From NCBI RefSeq assembly GCF_945859685.1, contig NC_079147.1:255802572-255866571 (forward strand): a stretch of DNA of 64,000 nucleotides. Reading direction: 5' to 3'. The stretch is from Eupeodes corollae (taxonomy: Eukaryota > Arthropoda > Insecta > Diptera > Syrphidae). The notes under the pieces are model-generated. The model worked only from the letters and a program-made list of their open reading frames with translations. It was not told the origin of the DNA and did no database searches. Shown in pieces: positions 20,598-32,030 of the stretch (the first letter of the stretch is position 1; every line of letters begins with the position of its first letter). The translations under genes were made by a program, and so were the position numbers.

Positions 20598-21890
20598 TTT
20601 TTTTTTAGACCATAAGCTCATGAGACTTGGTTCTTCTTAATCTCCGAACATGGTTTCTTATATTCAAGACGGACTCCATTTCAGAATTAGTATGCCTTTG
20701 CAGTCTCTGGTTGTGCGATACAGGGTATTTTTTAACAACTTCTGTAAACCATTTCTATTTGTAAATGTAGATCGGTATTTCTTATGTACCAAGGTGCATT
20801 AACTATTCCATGAAGGACTTTTTTTTGGAAATTTTATATGACTTCGGTTCATTTTTCTATATATCAAGTTTAGTTTTCCTTTTTTCTTTTTGATGTGATC
20901 TTTCCACTTTAGCTTTGCATCCAAAGTCATTCCAAATTATTTGGCCGTATTGGCGTAAGGTACAGCTTGATTATTAATGAATTTTGGAATATTGTTTATC
21001 TTTTTATTTGTAAAGTTTATACGTGAAGATTTTGTTTCATTGAGTTTGATACGCCATTTTACGGTCCAAGCTCTTACTGTGTCGACGGAATTTTGTAGAT
21101 TTACTGCTGCATTAGAGAAACATTTGTCAGGTACCAAAATTGCAGTATCATCTGCAAAAGTAGCCACTATGGTGTGACCAACTGGAATATCCCTTGTGTA
21201 TAGCAAATACAGGGTATGACCTTGGACACTTCTTTGTGGTACACCGGCTTCTATTTTCTTCAATTCCGAGTATTCTTGATCGTAACTTACTCTAAAAAAT
21301 CGGTCTGAGATGTACGATTTTTCAAAGTACTGCCTGGGAAGATCCCTTTGCAGTTTGTACTCAAGTCCTCAAGCCAAACCTTGTCAAAAGCTTGAGCAAC
21401 ATCTAAAAAAATAGCTGAACATACTTGTTTTTCTTTTTCTATTACATCCGATATTCTACGAACTTGGTCTACCGTGGAATGTTTATTTCTAAAGATAAGC
21501 TGATGGTTTGGGGTTAACCTTATTTCTTTTATGATTTTGCTAAGTCTCTTCAGAAACAGTTTTTCAAAAACTTTTGGCATAATTGGTATAAGCGATATTG
21601 GTCTGAAAGCCGTCACTTCTGTAGGTGGTTTACCTTGCTTTGGTATGGCAATTCCTTCACCAATTTTCCAATGATGCGGGACATACCGGTACTTAAAGCA
21701 TGCATTTATTATATATTGGAGTTTAATAAAGGCTTTCAATGGCATTTCTTTCATAACCTGATCAGTAATTAGATCGTAACCTGGTGATTTTTTATTTGAA
21801 AGTTGATGTAGCCACATACTTTTTATTTCTTTAAGTCTTACAATTGGTATTTCACTTTCATCTATCTTATCAACAAACTGTCATTTTTTC
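20598..21890 (-). mobile_element. Jockey-clade LINE, 5'-truncated, with poly(A) tail
   Basis: Minus-strand non-LTR element. It starts inside the RT ORF at about 21890 and reaches its natural stop (RLRRTKSHELMV, about 20610) followed directly by a poly(A) tail, seen as a T run at 20598-20607. RT content: SPGYDLITDQVMKEMP, FRPISLIPIMPKVFEKL, motif A AIFLDVAQAFDKVW, motif B IEAGVPQRSV (Gly to Arg change), motif C TFADDTAILV, then LDAKLKWKDHI. Frames break near 21287 and 20937 (a TAA replaces the Tyr in NTAKY). The wording of the motifs is that of the jockey clade. Confidence 0.88.
20937..21817 (-). pseudogene. Jockey-clade reverse transcriptase in two frames
   Basis: Two minus-strand open segments, 21817-21287 (176 residues) and 21263-20937 (108 residues), together make most of a jockey-type RT. 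The first has the fingers and motif A (LDVAQAFDKVW). The second has motif B (AGVPQRSVQG, altered) and catalytic FADD (in ATFADDTAIL). A frameshift between them removes part of the helix before motif B. The enzyme is inactive here. Confidence 0.86.
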
Positions 21891-24230
21891 CCGCCACGTT
21901 TGATGAGCATGGCAATTATTAATTCAACATGGAAAATAATATTAAAATCACCTTTTTTTTAAATTAAATGACACATAAAACAATCTATGATCATTGACTT
22001 GGTATTAAATTCTGCCCTTACAATAATGGGATACAGTCGTTGCGGAGACCGACTTTCCAAAAATGAATCATCGTGCCCCAGTCAACGCGTTTACTCAAAA
22101 ATGTACATGTGCGTCGATGTACGCGTCAACGCGTTGACAGCATTTTTCATAGATAATCACACGACGTGACACCTTTGAGACGGATTTAGACGTCATTTTT
22201 AAGTCAAAAAGTCAGCTTGTTAAACGCTAGTGTTTACCATTTAAAAGAAGTTTAAAGGCTTTAATTTAATTAATTCAAGTTTTTTTGAGAAATAAAATGA
22301 CATTTAATTTGTTATAATACTTATTTTGCAAGTATTTTTTTTTTAATCTTGATATTTTGGCTTAGTTTTTAAATAGAACCTTAAGATACAGGACCATATT
22401 CGTGCGACCAAGTGCTACATTTTATTTCGAGTACCGCATTTCAGAAGAAGTAATGATGTGCCTATTATTTTAACCCCAGCTGTATACCCAAAATAGACCT
22501 ATACTCTCATAAGTGCTGGGGTGTGTGTATCGTGTACGTCCTGATGCTTTACCAACAAATATAACAACATCACCACACAATAAAGGATTAACAAACTGTA
22601 CTTCCTTATGTGCACAGCGAACGAGAGAGGGCTTAGAAATAGGTCAACACAAATTTAATAATACACAAAAGCTGAAAACAGAATATAGCTCGTCCTTATA
22701 ACTTGGCTTGGTTTTGGCAAAGCATAAGACACAAAACTCAAGAAACATCATTCCGTATTTCATAGAGAAAATAAGACAACCAACCTCAAGCTACTGCTTG
22801 CTTTAGCTTTTGCTTTTAGTCCTTTCACTTCGCTTTTGGTACTTATAGAGCATACGGCAATTTCCTTTTCTTTGTGCTGACTGCTGATGCTGGAAGACTG
22901 AACCATCTCTATCCACAGTCCCGCAGTCCCAGTTCCAGAACAGAAAACAAAACAACACAACAAATAGTCAAAGAGTTGACACCGGCTGCTACATTGCTAT
23001 TTTGGTACTTGTACTCATACTCGTATACTGTATGTACTCCTCCTGCGTTCAGAAGCTCCTCTGGCACTGTCTTATGACAACACAAGATTCAATCTTCCTT
23101 CGGGTTTTATAGGGATGGGGTAGTTTATGCCTCATTCCGCACCCCTTTGCATCATGTTGTTGTACAAAAACCGACCCATTATTTCATTTTGTAGGTATGA
23201 TGGCATAAGTCTCTTGCTCTCTGGAGCCACAATATTACGTTTGTTGATGGTTGACACTGTGTCGGGGACCTAATTATTGGGTGTAGCACCTGTACATATA
23301 GACGGAGGAGCGCGTTTAATATTATTACCTGCGGAGTTTGTACAAGTGGTAAGACAAGAGTAAACTTTTCGGTTAGAGGAGATCATTAATTTGGTACACA
23401 GCACAACCCATATGAAAGAATATAGAGATTATAGCTATACCTCATTTCGTCTCATCTCAGGGACCCAATATGGAAAGGGGATGATAATATGATGGTGAAG
23501 AAACAAGTCAGAGTCTCAGCGAGGAATTGCCTCATTTTGCGGGCAGGTTTTTGTGCAGAATAAGTTGGGTCTCTGTATGATATGTGATTCAGGAAAACGT
23601 ATGTGCTTCTTTTCGTTGTGTGTTTGTAAGGATGATAATAAAGTGTATATGAAGATGTGTCATTTTGTATGAAATCGACGGAAGAAAGTTTAAGACAAGT
23701 TCTCTAAATTAAAGGTAATTTTCAATAAAACAATGTCAAGGGTCAAGTCCCTTTCGGAATTATATATGTTGACATGTATATAATTTTAGTGAAAGACATT
23801 TTTTAAGTATTAAAAGTTTAAAATTAATTGATGTTTGTATCTCAAGCTTAATTTATTGATGAAGATATGAAATTCGAAACCCCTCTTAAAATTTTTTATG
23901 CCCATTTGGTCGGGCTGTTAAAAATTTGGTGGGACTATACTTAAATAAGAACTTCCTACCTTAAAATTTCAACACAACGAAGTAAATGATGTTTTTTAGA
24001 AGTATACAACATTTTTAAATAAAATAAAAAGATTTAGGTTTTTTTTATTGCCATGAAATTTAATAATCTAATCTTTTAATCTTTTGGCGTTATTATTTAA
24101 ATATGATATCTGTCACATACCCCCACCGCTAATCTGGAATCTCAATTTTCGATGAGTTTTTGTACCATTTTTTGCTGTAATAGCAGTAATTAGGTGAATG
24201 TTCTCCTCCAAGTAATTATCAACCGTTTCG
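21891..24230. other. Non-coding stretch
   Basis: AT-rich to 22470. 22470-23750 has a more balanced composition, like single-copy host sequence, with no coding motifs, and 23750-24110 is AT-rich again. A perfect 14-bp palindrome, GTCAACGCGTTGAC, lies at 22125-22138 beside two partial copies (GTCAACGCGT at 22081-22090 and ACGCGT at 22121-22126), CpG-rich against the AT-rich background. Confidence 0.45.
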
Positions 24231-24234
24231 GACA

Positions 24235-24424
24235 AGTCCAAAAAATCTCCGTACAGCAGCTTTCTTTTTGTTGGTTTTGAAATAACAATATATTGGAAAC
24301 AGATTTTGAAAATTGCAATCACAATTTTCAAAAATTTTAGAACTTAGGTTTTTACATTTGTTTCTATAGGAATTTTTTCAAAAAAATACTAAAATCAGGC
24401 TGCTGTACGGAGACTTTTTGGACT
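24235..24424. repeat. Foldback: 26-bp inverted repeat around a 138-bp spacer
   Basis: Arm 1 is 24235-24260 and arm 2 is 24399-24424. Their shared core is CTCCGTACAGCAGC on one side and GCTGCTGTACGGAG on the other, matching at 25 of 26 positions. The spacer is AT-rich and non-coding. This could be a very small inverted-repeat element or two fragments of one repeat in opposite orientation. Confidence 0.75.
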
Positions 24425-24894
24425 ATGCGTATCTTCGTAGACTAGAGACTTTGCGCATCCTTACAGAAAATATTCAAGTCGACGTTATATAGTTAAAAAT
24501 GTTTCCTTCAATAAATCGATTGTGGAATCAATTGTGTGACACGTAGCACTACAGCTGTTTAAATGTTTATCAAAAAAGCCAAGAATCATGGCTCCATTTG
24601 AATCACCATTGACTGCAAGGCTCTCCCAAGCATCGATTTTAAAGAAGGAAGAACCAATCATCCATCAGGTCATAAAGCAAACTAAAAAAAATTATATTTC
24701 TAAATACTGCCATTTTGTTTTTTGACGTGTTTAACAAAAAAATAACTTCATTGCTAAAGAAAATTCGCTAATGACAATTTCAAACATAACCATTTTAAAA
24801 GCAAGACAAGGCTTTTATTCGGTGGGGCGCATTCAAAGTGTCTAATTTTCCTTGACTCTTCGTGGGAAATCGGCTTAGATCGAAAGTCATGGAT

Positions 24895-25990
24895 TTCATC
24901 CAATAAGTGATCGCCTGTTGTGATCCGCATTAGGGCCACATTACAGCACATCAGTATAATATGTGCACACGCCCCTACCGATGATGCTGAGGAGTCTAGC
25001 AAGGAGGATTTCTACGACCTCCTGGATAGAGCGTACGGAGCCTGTCCAGAGTACCACGTCAAAATCGTACTCGAGACTTCAATGCAAAAATTGGGAAGGA
25101 AGACATCTTTGGCGGATTAGTTGGAAAACACAGCCTCCACGAAAAAACAACATATAACGGCTTCCGACTAATCGACTTTTCTGCAGCTCGTAATACGGTG
25201 ATAAGTAGCACTAAGTTTCCAAGACGAAAGATCTACACAGCAACCTGGCGATCTCCGGATGGTCGAACCACCAACCAAATCGACCATGTGCTAATCGGAG
25301 CAAGGCACGCATCCAACATCCTGAACGTGCGCACTTTCCGAGGAGCAAATGTGGACTCTGACCACTTTCTGGTAATGGCTAAGTTTAGAGCTCGAATATC
25401 AAACGACAAAAAACACGTGCGGAACAAAGAAAGAAGTTCAACATCGGTTGCCTTAGGGTCTACAGTGAGCGCCTGAGCGAGCGACTCTTCGTCGCCATCC
25501 TCCCAAAAACAACAGACGTCAACACATTGTGGAACCAATATCGCGAAATAATAAAACAATGTAGCCGAGACCACCATAGTTTACCAGCCACCCCCGAAAA
25601 AGAATTCGTAGTATGATGATGAGTGCGTGATATTGAACAGAGAGACGAAAAATGCACGTGTGCAGATGCTGCAACGGAAAAGAAGAGCAGCAAGGAAAGA
25701 GTACCGCACGAAAAATAGAAATGAGAATAAGACCCTGCGAAGGAAGAAAAGAGCATCCGCAGTATCTCAGTTTAAAGATTTAGAGCAGTCTCGGGCCATG
25801 AACAACACCAGACGTTTCTTTGAAAGGTCGAAGCAATAAGCTTCTGATTTCAGAACCGGGACACAAGCTTTTCGAAACAGTGAAGAAAACCTAGTCACCG
25901 AAACACAGGGAATTGTATATGTATTCAAGCAGCACTTCCAACAGCTGCTGAACGCGCAAAATGTCGAGCAAGTCCGGGGTCATAACTAAG
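24895..25990 (+). pseudogene. RTE-type endonuclease region, second RTE lineage
   Basis: Plus-strand endonuclease/exonuclease/phosphatase-fold domain of an RTE element: ISIICAHAPTDDAEESSKED, an LETSMQKLGRKT segment corresponding to LGDFNAKLGRED of the copy near 34550, ATWRSPDGRTTNQIDHVLIG, and RGANVDSDHFLVMAKFRARI. The linker before the RT follows (to about 25990). The catalytic Asn/His blocks at the C-terminal end of the domain (NQIDH, DSDH) are present, but the metal-binding GDFN motif is destroyed by a frameshift near 25075. The wording differs consistently from the other RTE copies, so this is a distinct subfamily. No RT follows. Confidence 0.82.
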
Positions 25991-26413
25991 GCTTAATTTT
26001 GTCTTATACTTAAGTTATGTTTACTTTGATAAAGACTGTGTCATATGTGTGTTAACCTGTGACTTTAAAAATCTCACAGAAGAAAAGATTTCGGTTGCCA
26101 GTTTACATCACCTCCACGTGAAATTAAACATTTCAAATAAGGCGTGTTCTGAATTAAATTTAGTGTCATTTCATTGAAACCAGAAGTAGTTAGCATTACC
26201 TGATCTAAGCCGAAATAAGTTGATACTTGGCGATAATGATCTAACGTACGTCGTATATTATTGACTTTTTAGAGTGGCATTAAATGTTCCTAATGTCGGA
26301 ATCATCACAAATTCCACAACTTTCCTTCATGTATCCAATTAAATGACAGCTAAAATGAAATACTAAAAGCTAACTCAGCACTTGGTTTTGTAAAACTTTA
26401 TAAATAAATAAAT
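25991..26413. other. Unassigned AT-rich spacer
   Basis: No coding potential or recognised repeat between the RTE endonuclease fragment and the minus-strand SINE. Confidence 0.4.
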
Positions 26414-26697
26414 TAGGTAGAGCAACATTCCGTTGGGAACTAGGGCCTAATGACTTACAACTCCTAACAATTTGTATGCGATAGTAATATTGTCAGGAAT
26501 GGAGGGACTTACAGTTTTAAGCCGAATCCTAATTTGAGAAAGCACTTTCCATGACAAGAATTACTCTTTTAGAATTTCTCAATTCCTGGCAAGAGGCAAT
26601 ACCCTTGAAAAAATTTTAGATGGCACAGGCAGGGATCGAACCCAAGACCTGTGGTGTTGTTCAAACGCATTTTGTAACCACTACGTTATCTGATCTC
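26414..26697 (-). mobile_element. tRNA-derived SINE, minus-strand copy
   Basis: Related to 2495-2811 along its length. On the minus strand it has a diverged tRNA head (ACGTAGTGGTTAC; B box GGGTTCGATCCCTG), the body with CAAGAGTAATTC-like and CTTTCTCAAATTAGGATTCG segments, and the tail CCCAACGGAATGTTGCTC. The region between the A and B boxes differs from the other copies, suggesting mutation or a variant head. No clear target duplication. Confidence 0.82.
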
Positions 26698-27124
26698 TCT
26701 ACATCACGAAGGTGTAGATTTTTCAAGAATGGAAATTGAGTTCAATCGTTTGCTTCGATTTGCCCTTGGAGGTCTATTTTTGCATGATTCCCTGATCTTT
26801 AATCCATATGTAAACCGTTTTAAATTACTTAATATCAAGATTCTAAAATAACAGATATCTCACATCTCACATTTAAGTGCATATTATGATATCGTTTAAA
26901 AGATAATAAGTTGATTGGTTTCCTTCAAAGTCCACTACTTTTCCACACATGTGTCCACTTGCGAGTGACTTTCAAAATGATCGAATATTGAGAGTAATTA
27001 GTCAACTCTCCGCGAGCTACTCTCCACACTTGTGAGATAACTCTCGAGAGAAGCTTGAGAGCGACGTGCAGCACGTTTACTCCCAAATGTACACCGTCCT
27101 CAATACTTACAAAAGTCCCATTGC
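26698..27124. other. Unassigned spacer with GAGAG-rich patch
   Basis: Non-coding. About 26985-27070 carries several GAGAG/CTCTC words in both orientations (CAACTCTCCGCGAGC, CTCTCGAGAGAAGC), a composition unlike its surroundings. It could bind GAGA-type factors or be a decayed foldback; neither is shown. Confidence 0.35.
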
Positions 27125-28165
27125 TACAGCTGAGTTCTTCCGAATGTCAATGACATTAGCATATGCTAGTAATTGGACAGACTTTTGAAAGTGTTGATGT
27201 GTGAGCTTTGCACCATTCTTTTCAGTTCGATGTTAAAAAAATCGCATGACAGCGCATAACCGTGTCTAAAACCTTTTTTGACATCGAAAGGTTCTGTTAA
27301 GTTGTTTCGAACCTTTATGGAGCGGCGTGAATTCTCCATGGTCATCCTGCACAAACGGACGAGTTTGGCAGGGATGCCAAAATTAGACATGGCTCTATAC
27401 AGCTCGTCTCTGTAGATGCTGTCATATGCGGCTTGAAATTGATGAAAAGATGGTGGGTGTCGATTTGATGTTATTGGGCTTTTTTCCTGGGTCTCCCGTA
27501 ACGTGAATATTTGAATGACTGTGGGCTTTTTTGGTCTAAAACCACACTGATAAGATACTATCACGTTGTTGACGATGTTCTTTAGACGTTCCCATATTAC
27601 CTCAGAGAAAATTTCGTAAGCGATGTTAAATAAACTGATTCCTCTATAGTTGGTGCAGTTTAGAGGGTTTCTTTTTTTCAGAATCGGGCAAAAGATACTG
27701 AGGTTCCATCCATCGGGCATGATTTGTTCCGACCATATCTTACAGATAAGTTGGTGCCTGCTCCTAACCAAATAGTCTTCAGCTGCTATGAAGAGCTCGG
27801 CTTTCAGCCCATCTGCTCCGGCGGCTTTGTAAGACCTTAGATTATATATGGCAATCTTTACTTCGTCTAAGTCGGTAAGACGAGATTGTTGGCTTCCTTC
27901 GTCTATGTTCAATGGATGATCCTGCCTGACAGCGGAATTCGGTTTGTCGTCACCATTTTACAATCTGCAGAAGTGGTCCTTGAATATTCTTAGCAGCTTT
28001 TATTTCTATGTTTATGTATCTGTGAATTTCTTTTCACCTGTTCATAAAACTTTTATTCCTCCTTTTGAACCTCTTAACATCTTCGACCTCAAGCTTCTCA
28101 TGTTCTCCTTCTGAGAAGTCGGTGTTTTTCTCGCCTCATCTGCTCATGAGCAGCTCGTGAGCAGC
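27125..28165 (-). mobile_element. RTE-type LINE fragment, minus strand
   Basis: Same RTE family as 1-2298, reversed. It runs from the linker before the RT (about 28165) through the RT to just past motif C, ending at about 27125. The 3' third, including the C-terminal domain and the TAAG tail, is missing. Confidence 0.86.
27166..27912 (-). pseudogene. RTE reverse transcriptase, truncated at motif C
   Basis: A 248-residue open frame with YKAAGADGLKAELFIAA, NYRGISLFNIAYEIFSEV, QCGFRPKKPTVIQIFTLR, motif A decayed to HQFQAAYDSIYRDE (a frame wobble around it) and motif B KKGFRHGYALSCDFFNIELK. Just past the open frame, motif C reads LAYANVIDI where the family has YADD, so a catalytic Asp is lost. 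It cannot be active. Confidence 0.85.
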
Positions 28166-29902
28166 TCTTGTAATTCTTTTTATTTGTTTAATTTGTATCC
28201 TAAACGAAAATTAAATGTTTTTGAGGCTAGAAAATATTGTTCAATTTTTCCAAAAGAATTATGAAATATAAAAAGTTTACACTTGAATACAATGTTTTTC
28301 TTATTTATAAAATTTTGAATTATGATTCTCATTCCAATCTCGCAAATACAATTCTGATTCTAAAACCGACTCCACTATCAAGCTCTATGCAGGATAATTT
28401 GAAAAAATCTCATTTTAAAAACAATATGGATACTGAAATACAGGACTCTCATAAAAAAACATCCACACATAAATTTATATAGTTTTTATATTATAATAAC
28501 AATATAATAAAGTTTGCCAATTGTTCTTTTGTTTTTTCCTCATAAAATTATGCGTACCTAGTTTAATATTCGAAATTATGCAATCGCAATATTTTTCCAA
28601 AAGCAAAAGCGAAAAATAAAACGAAAACAGAAAACCACCCCCCTTACTTCGTAAAAGTATATATTTTCATATCCCAATACCAAACACAACTTAGTTTCCA
28701 AAACAAAAATATCTCCTGAATATTGTAAAAACTTGCAAATTACGTTATTGGAAGTTGATCCTTGAAAAGATTTCGAAATGCCCTTATACCTTATACCTAC
28801 AACTACGACGACTACTCGTTCTGTATACTGATGGTGTTGATGATGATGATGATGATTATTATGGGGGTGGGGTGAAGAAGAGAAAAGCGTTCTCCAATAT
28901 GATACTTTATTTGTTTTGAATTATCCTTATGTCGTTTTTGTATCATAACAGCAGCAGAAGCAGAGGTTCAGTTCAGTAAGGTTCGGATCGGATCGAATCG
29001 GTTCAGGTTCGGGGGTCCTTTCCATAAAATTATAGTTTGTGTGACCTTAATTCAGAGAGGATAAAGGAAGAAAAGTTTCATTTTCTTTTTTATATATTTT
29101 GTATTTTCTGTGTCCATAAAAATATTATGATAAATAAATTAGTTTCCATCCAACACAAATTGGTTAATATTTTGTATATTTTTTTCCGCTGGTTGGTTGG
29201 GTCGATGGGCGGTTTGAATTCATATTTAAAAGTAAATATATTCATTAGATTGGAAATTGCTTTTAAAAGAGCCTCCTTTTATTCTAACCCAAAAAAAAAA
29301 CGTTATGATACGATATGCCAACCGAATGGTAAGCAGGTAGAAGGCAATTTGTATTTGTTGTTTTTGTTTCGGGGGGATTATGAAGTAATGAGTGTTAATG
29401 GTAAATATATAGAAGCCAGTTGAATTGGTAAAATTGTGTCTTTGATTCCAGATAAGCCCTAGAATATGAAAATATTATTTAAAATACACAAATAAATTGC
29501 AGGATTTTCTTTTTTTAGGCATATTAAATTATTCGATTGCGGGAATGTTGCATTAAAAACTTGAAAAAAAAAAATTAGGGTCCATATTTGTAGAACATGT
29601 TTTTGCCTTCACGTTCTTTTGTATATTTAAGTCAATTTGGGATAAACCTTAATTTAAAGTATAGTTTATCTTTAATTTTGTATATCATATTTACCAGCTT
29701 AGAACTATTGTCATACTTCAGCTTTTCGAGCTTCAAAATATTCAAACTTGTACCCTAATGTGACTTTGTATCACCAAATCAAGAAAAAGTGTGCATTGAA
29801 CTGTTATGAAAGAAATTTTGGGTTTGGTCCTTGACTGTGACATCTTAAGTTTTTTTACGAGTAAGTTTTGTCATTTAAAGCGGTTTTTCAACTAATCTAT
29901 TT
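28166..29902. other. Non-coding AT-rich stretch
   Basis: Mostly AT-rich. It holds a short GAT-triplet run at about 28836-28858 and an imperfect GGTTCGGATCGGATCG-type purine/pyrimidine patch at about 28965-29015. A 128-residue open frame at 29037-29423 has no recognisable motif and compositional bias only. Confidence 0.45.
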
Positions 29903-30012
29903 GGACTTGTCTTTAAACTGAAGGTTCCCTTCATTCCTGACAACATTACACGCACATAGGTACAGAGTTGTAAGTCACTCTAGTTCTCAACGGAATGTTG
30001 GGCCAACTAATT
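29903..30012 (+). repeat. tRNA-SINE, 3' fragment
   Basis: Matches the last ~110 bp of the SINE (AAGGTTCCCTTCATTCCTGA, GAGTTGTAAGTCACT, TCTCAACGGAATGTTG). The head is absent. Confidence 0.75.
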
Positions 30013-30795
30013 TATTTATTGACTTCTCTAGTCTCATGCAGTTGGCTCTTAAATAACATGAAACATATTTATGATAATGATGTAATCTTTCAGAATGTTA
30101 TAATATAGGGTTGGGCATAATAAGAACTATCAATATGATATTGGAAAATGTCATTTTTGTATGTAAGGAAATTCAAGAATGTTTATTTCGTTATATAATT
30201 AAAGTATATGGAAAAGTCAATTTAAGACAATATCAACAGGCAGTCCTATTTCTAAGAACCGCGTAGTTTTAATTTTCGAAAAGTCAAAACATTATAGCTT
30301 CGAAAGTGACTGCTATCTATATATTTATATTGAAATATTATACTGAAAAACTTTTCAACGAAAAATGAGGTTAGAGATATTCGATGAAATTTTCATTCTC
30401 TATTGATAATTTTGTTTGGAATTTAAAACGACAAAAAGAACTGTTAAAGATTGCTTGTCGATAAGAATATTTTGACCAAAAACAATATTTTGGCTTTATG
30501 AGATATTTATGATTTGGGATCAATTTAAAGGGTTTTAAGAACAGAATAAAAAAAGGGGTTTATGAAATGCAAATGAAAAACTCCAATTTATCCTACCACC
30601 TTAGATGTTTTTATGACAATTCTGTGATGAATTGAACTTCCTGGAAGTTATTAAACAAAAACAGGCCAAAAATAAAATATTTTTTCAAAATGACCCACAG
30701 TATGACAAATATAAGAGAAAAATAGAAATCCAAATATCTTTTCTTTTAAATTACTGAAACAGCTAGTGTTTGTTTCTATTCATACTTTATTTTTT
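30013..30795. other. AT-rich spacer
   Basis: No gene, RNA or recognised repeat. Confidence 0.45.
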
Positions 30796-30815
30796 ACTAA
30801 TTTGAATGATTCAAA

Positions 30816-31091
30816 CCGTGGCATGATGATTGGTGCGTGGGATTGTCATACCGCAGGTCTTAGGTTCGATCCCTGACTCTGCCATCTAAAGTTTTTTCAA
30901 GGGTTCTGTCTTTTCTGAGGATTTGACAAATTAACCAAGAGTAATTCTTCTTAAATTAGCCTTTCGGATTTGGCTTAAAACTGCAGGTCCCCTTCATCCT
31001 TGACAACAGTAGTCGCACAAAGAAATTGTTGAGAGTTCTAAGTCACTAGGCCCTAGTTTTCAAAGGACTGTTGCTCCACAGAATTTATTTA
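30816..31091 (+). mobile_element. tRNA-derived SINE with diverged target duplication
   Basis: Full-length relative of 2495-2811: A box GTGGCATGATG, B box AGGTTCGATCCCTG (30863-30876), body and tail ending GGACTGTTGCTCCACAGAA. The flanks TAATTTGAATGATTCAAA (about 30798-30815) and TAATTTAATGATTAAA (about 31092-31107) differ only by two single-base gaps, so they look like an aged target-site duplication. Higher divergence than the first copy implies an older insertion. Confidence 0.85.
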
Positions 31092-31108
31092 TAATTTAAT
31101 GATTAAAA

Positions 31109-31556
31109 ACATGAAAAAAGGTAAATGTGAGCAAATTGACCATTTTTAAACAAAAGAGCTGAGCAGCGAACTTTATGTTTTTAGTGTTTTTAAATTTATT
31201 TTGTTTTTATTCTTACAAATGATTATTCACTTTATTTTAAAACATAAATAACATTGATTTACTAAAAAAAATATTTTCTTATTTTCATAGATTTTAAGAC
31301 TCTTTAAAAAAAGTTCGAGTTGCGTGTTATAACAATGACTTAAGACCGTTAAAAGACATTTCGATTGCCTAAGAACGATTCGCATTGATAATGCGTTTCA
31401 AGTTTCCGCTATTTCTTCACCGCCGCATCAAATTCGAACATTGCTTATCATTATCATTTCCATATGATAACTTAAGGATTTGTGGCTGAAATATATGTAA
31501 GGATAAACTACAAGAAAATATTTTGCATAGTATGCGTTGTAAGACTGCAAATTCAA
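31109..31556. other. AT-rich spacer
   Basis: No gene or recognised repeat seen. Confidence 0.45.
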
Positions 31557-31790
31557 TACTTACTTACTTTAGGTGGCGCTACAGTCCGGGACGGACCTGG
31601 GCCTCAACCAATATACGTCTCCAGCTGGCGCGGTTCCTAGCTACCTATCTCCAGTTTTGCCAAGTTGGTTGAGGTGCCACCTGAGCCACTATCTTCCTTC
31701 TTCTGCCCCGTCCGACGGGATGGGGTTTGAAGATCTTCAGGGCTGGAGCGTTGATGTCCATTCACTCTACATGACCCAGCCATCTTTTGA
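31557..31790 (-). mobile_element. RTE-type LINE, 3' end
   Basis: Minus-strand terminal segment of an RTE element of another subfamily. It covers the C-terminal coding end (SSNPIPSDGAEEGR, WLRWHLNQLGKTGDR) and the 3' UTR CCCGGACTGTAGCGCCACCT, and finishes with a tandem TAAG tail seen as TTACTTACTT at 31557-31570. Everything 5' of it is missing. Confidence 0.8.
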
Positions 31791-32030
31791 CTGGCAATTG
31801 AAAATCAACATTCAGAAATGCGAAACTGTTCTGTTCATGACTCCGCTGTATAGAGCCTGAGGGGATACGAGAAAGAACTGGAAACATCTAGTGATCGTTG
31901 CACCAAATCGACAGCCATTGGCGAATAAAAGTATATTGAGGTACCTTGGCATCTGGTTGGATCAGTACTTGTGTTTCGACAGACATATAAATGCTGCTAC
32001 ATGTCCCTTTTCCGGCCGATGATTGCCTAT
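31791..32030 (+). pseudogene. LINE (I/jockey-like) reverse transcriptase thumb fragment
   Basis: Plus-strand coding for DWQLKINIQKCETVLFMTPL, then KSILRYLGIWLDQYLCFDRH, then a decayed RPMIAYEF, with a stop near 31860. These words match the post-catalytic thumb of I/jockey-type RTs. No motif A, B or C remains and neither end is natural. Confidence 0.7.

Noticed and set aside
29037..29423. 128-residue open frame
   Set aside because: No recognisable motif, compositionally biased, and no supporting context.
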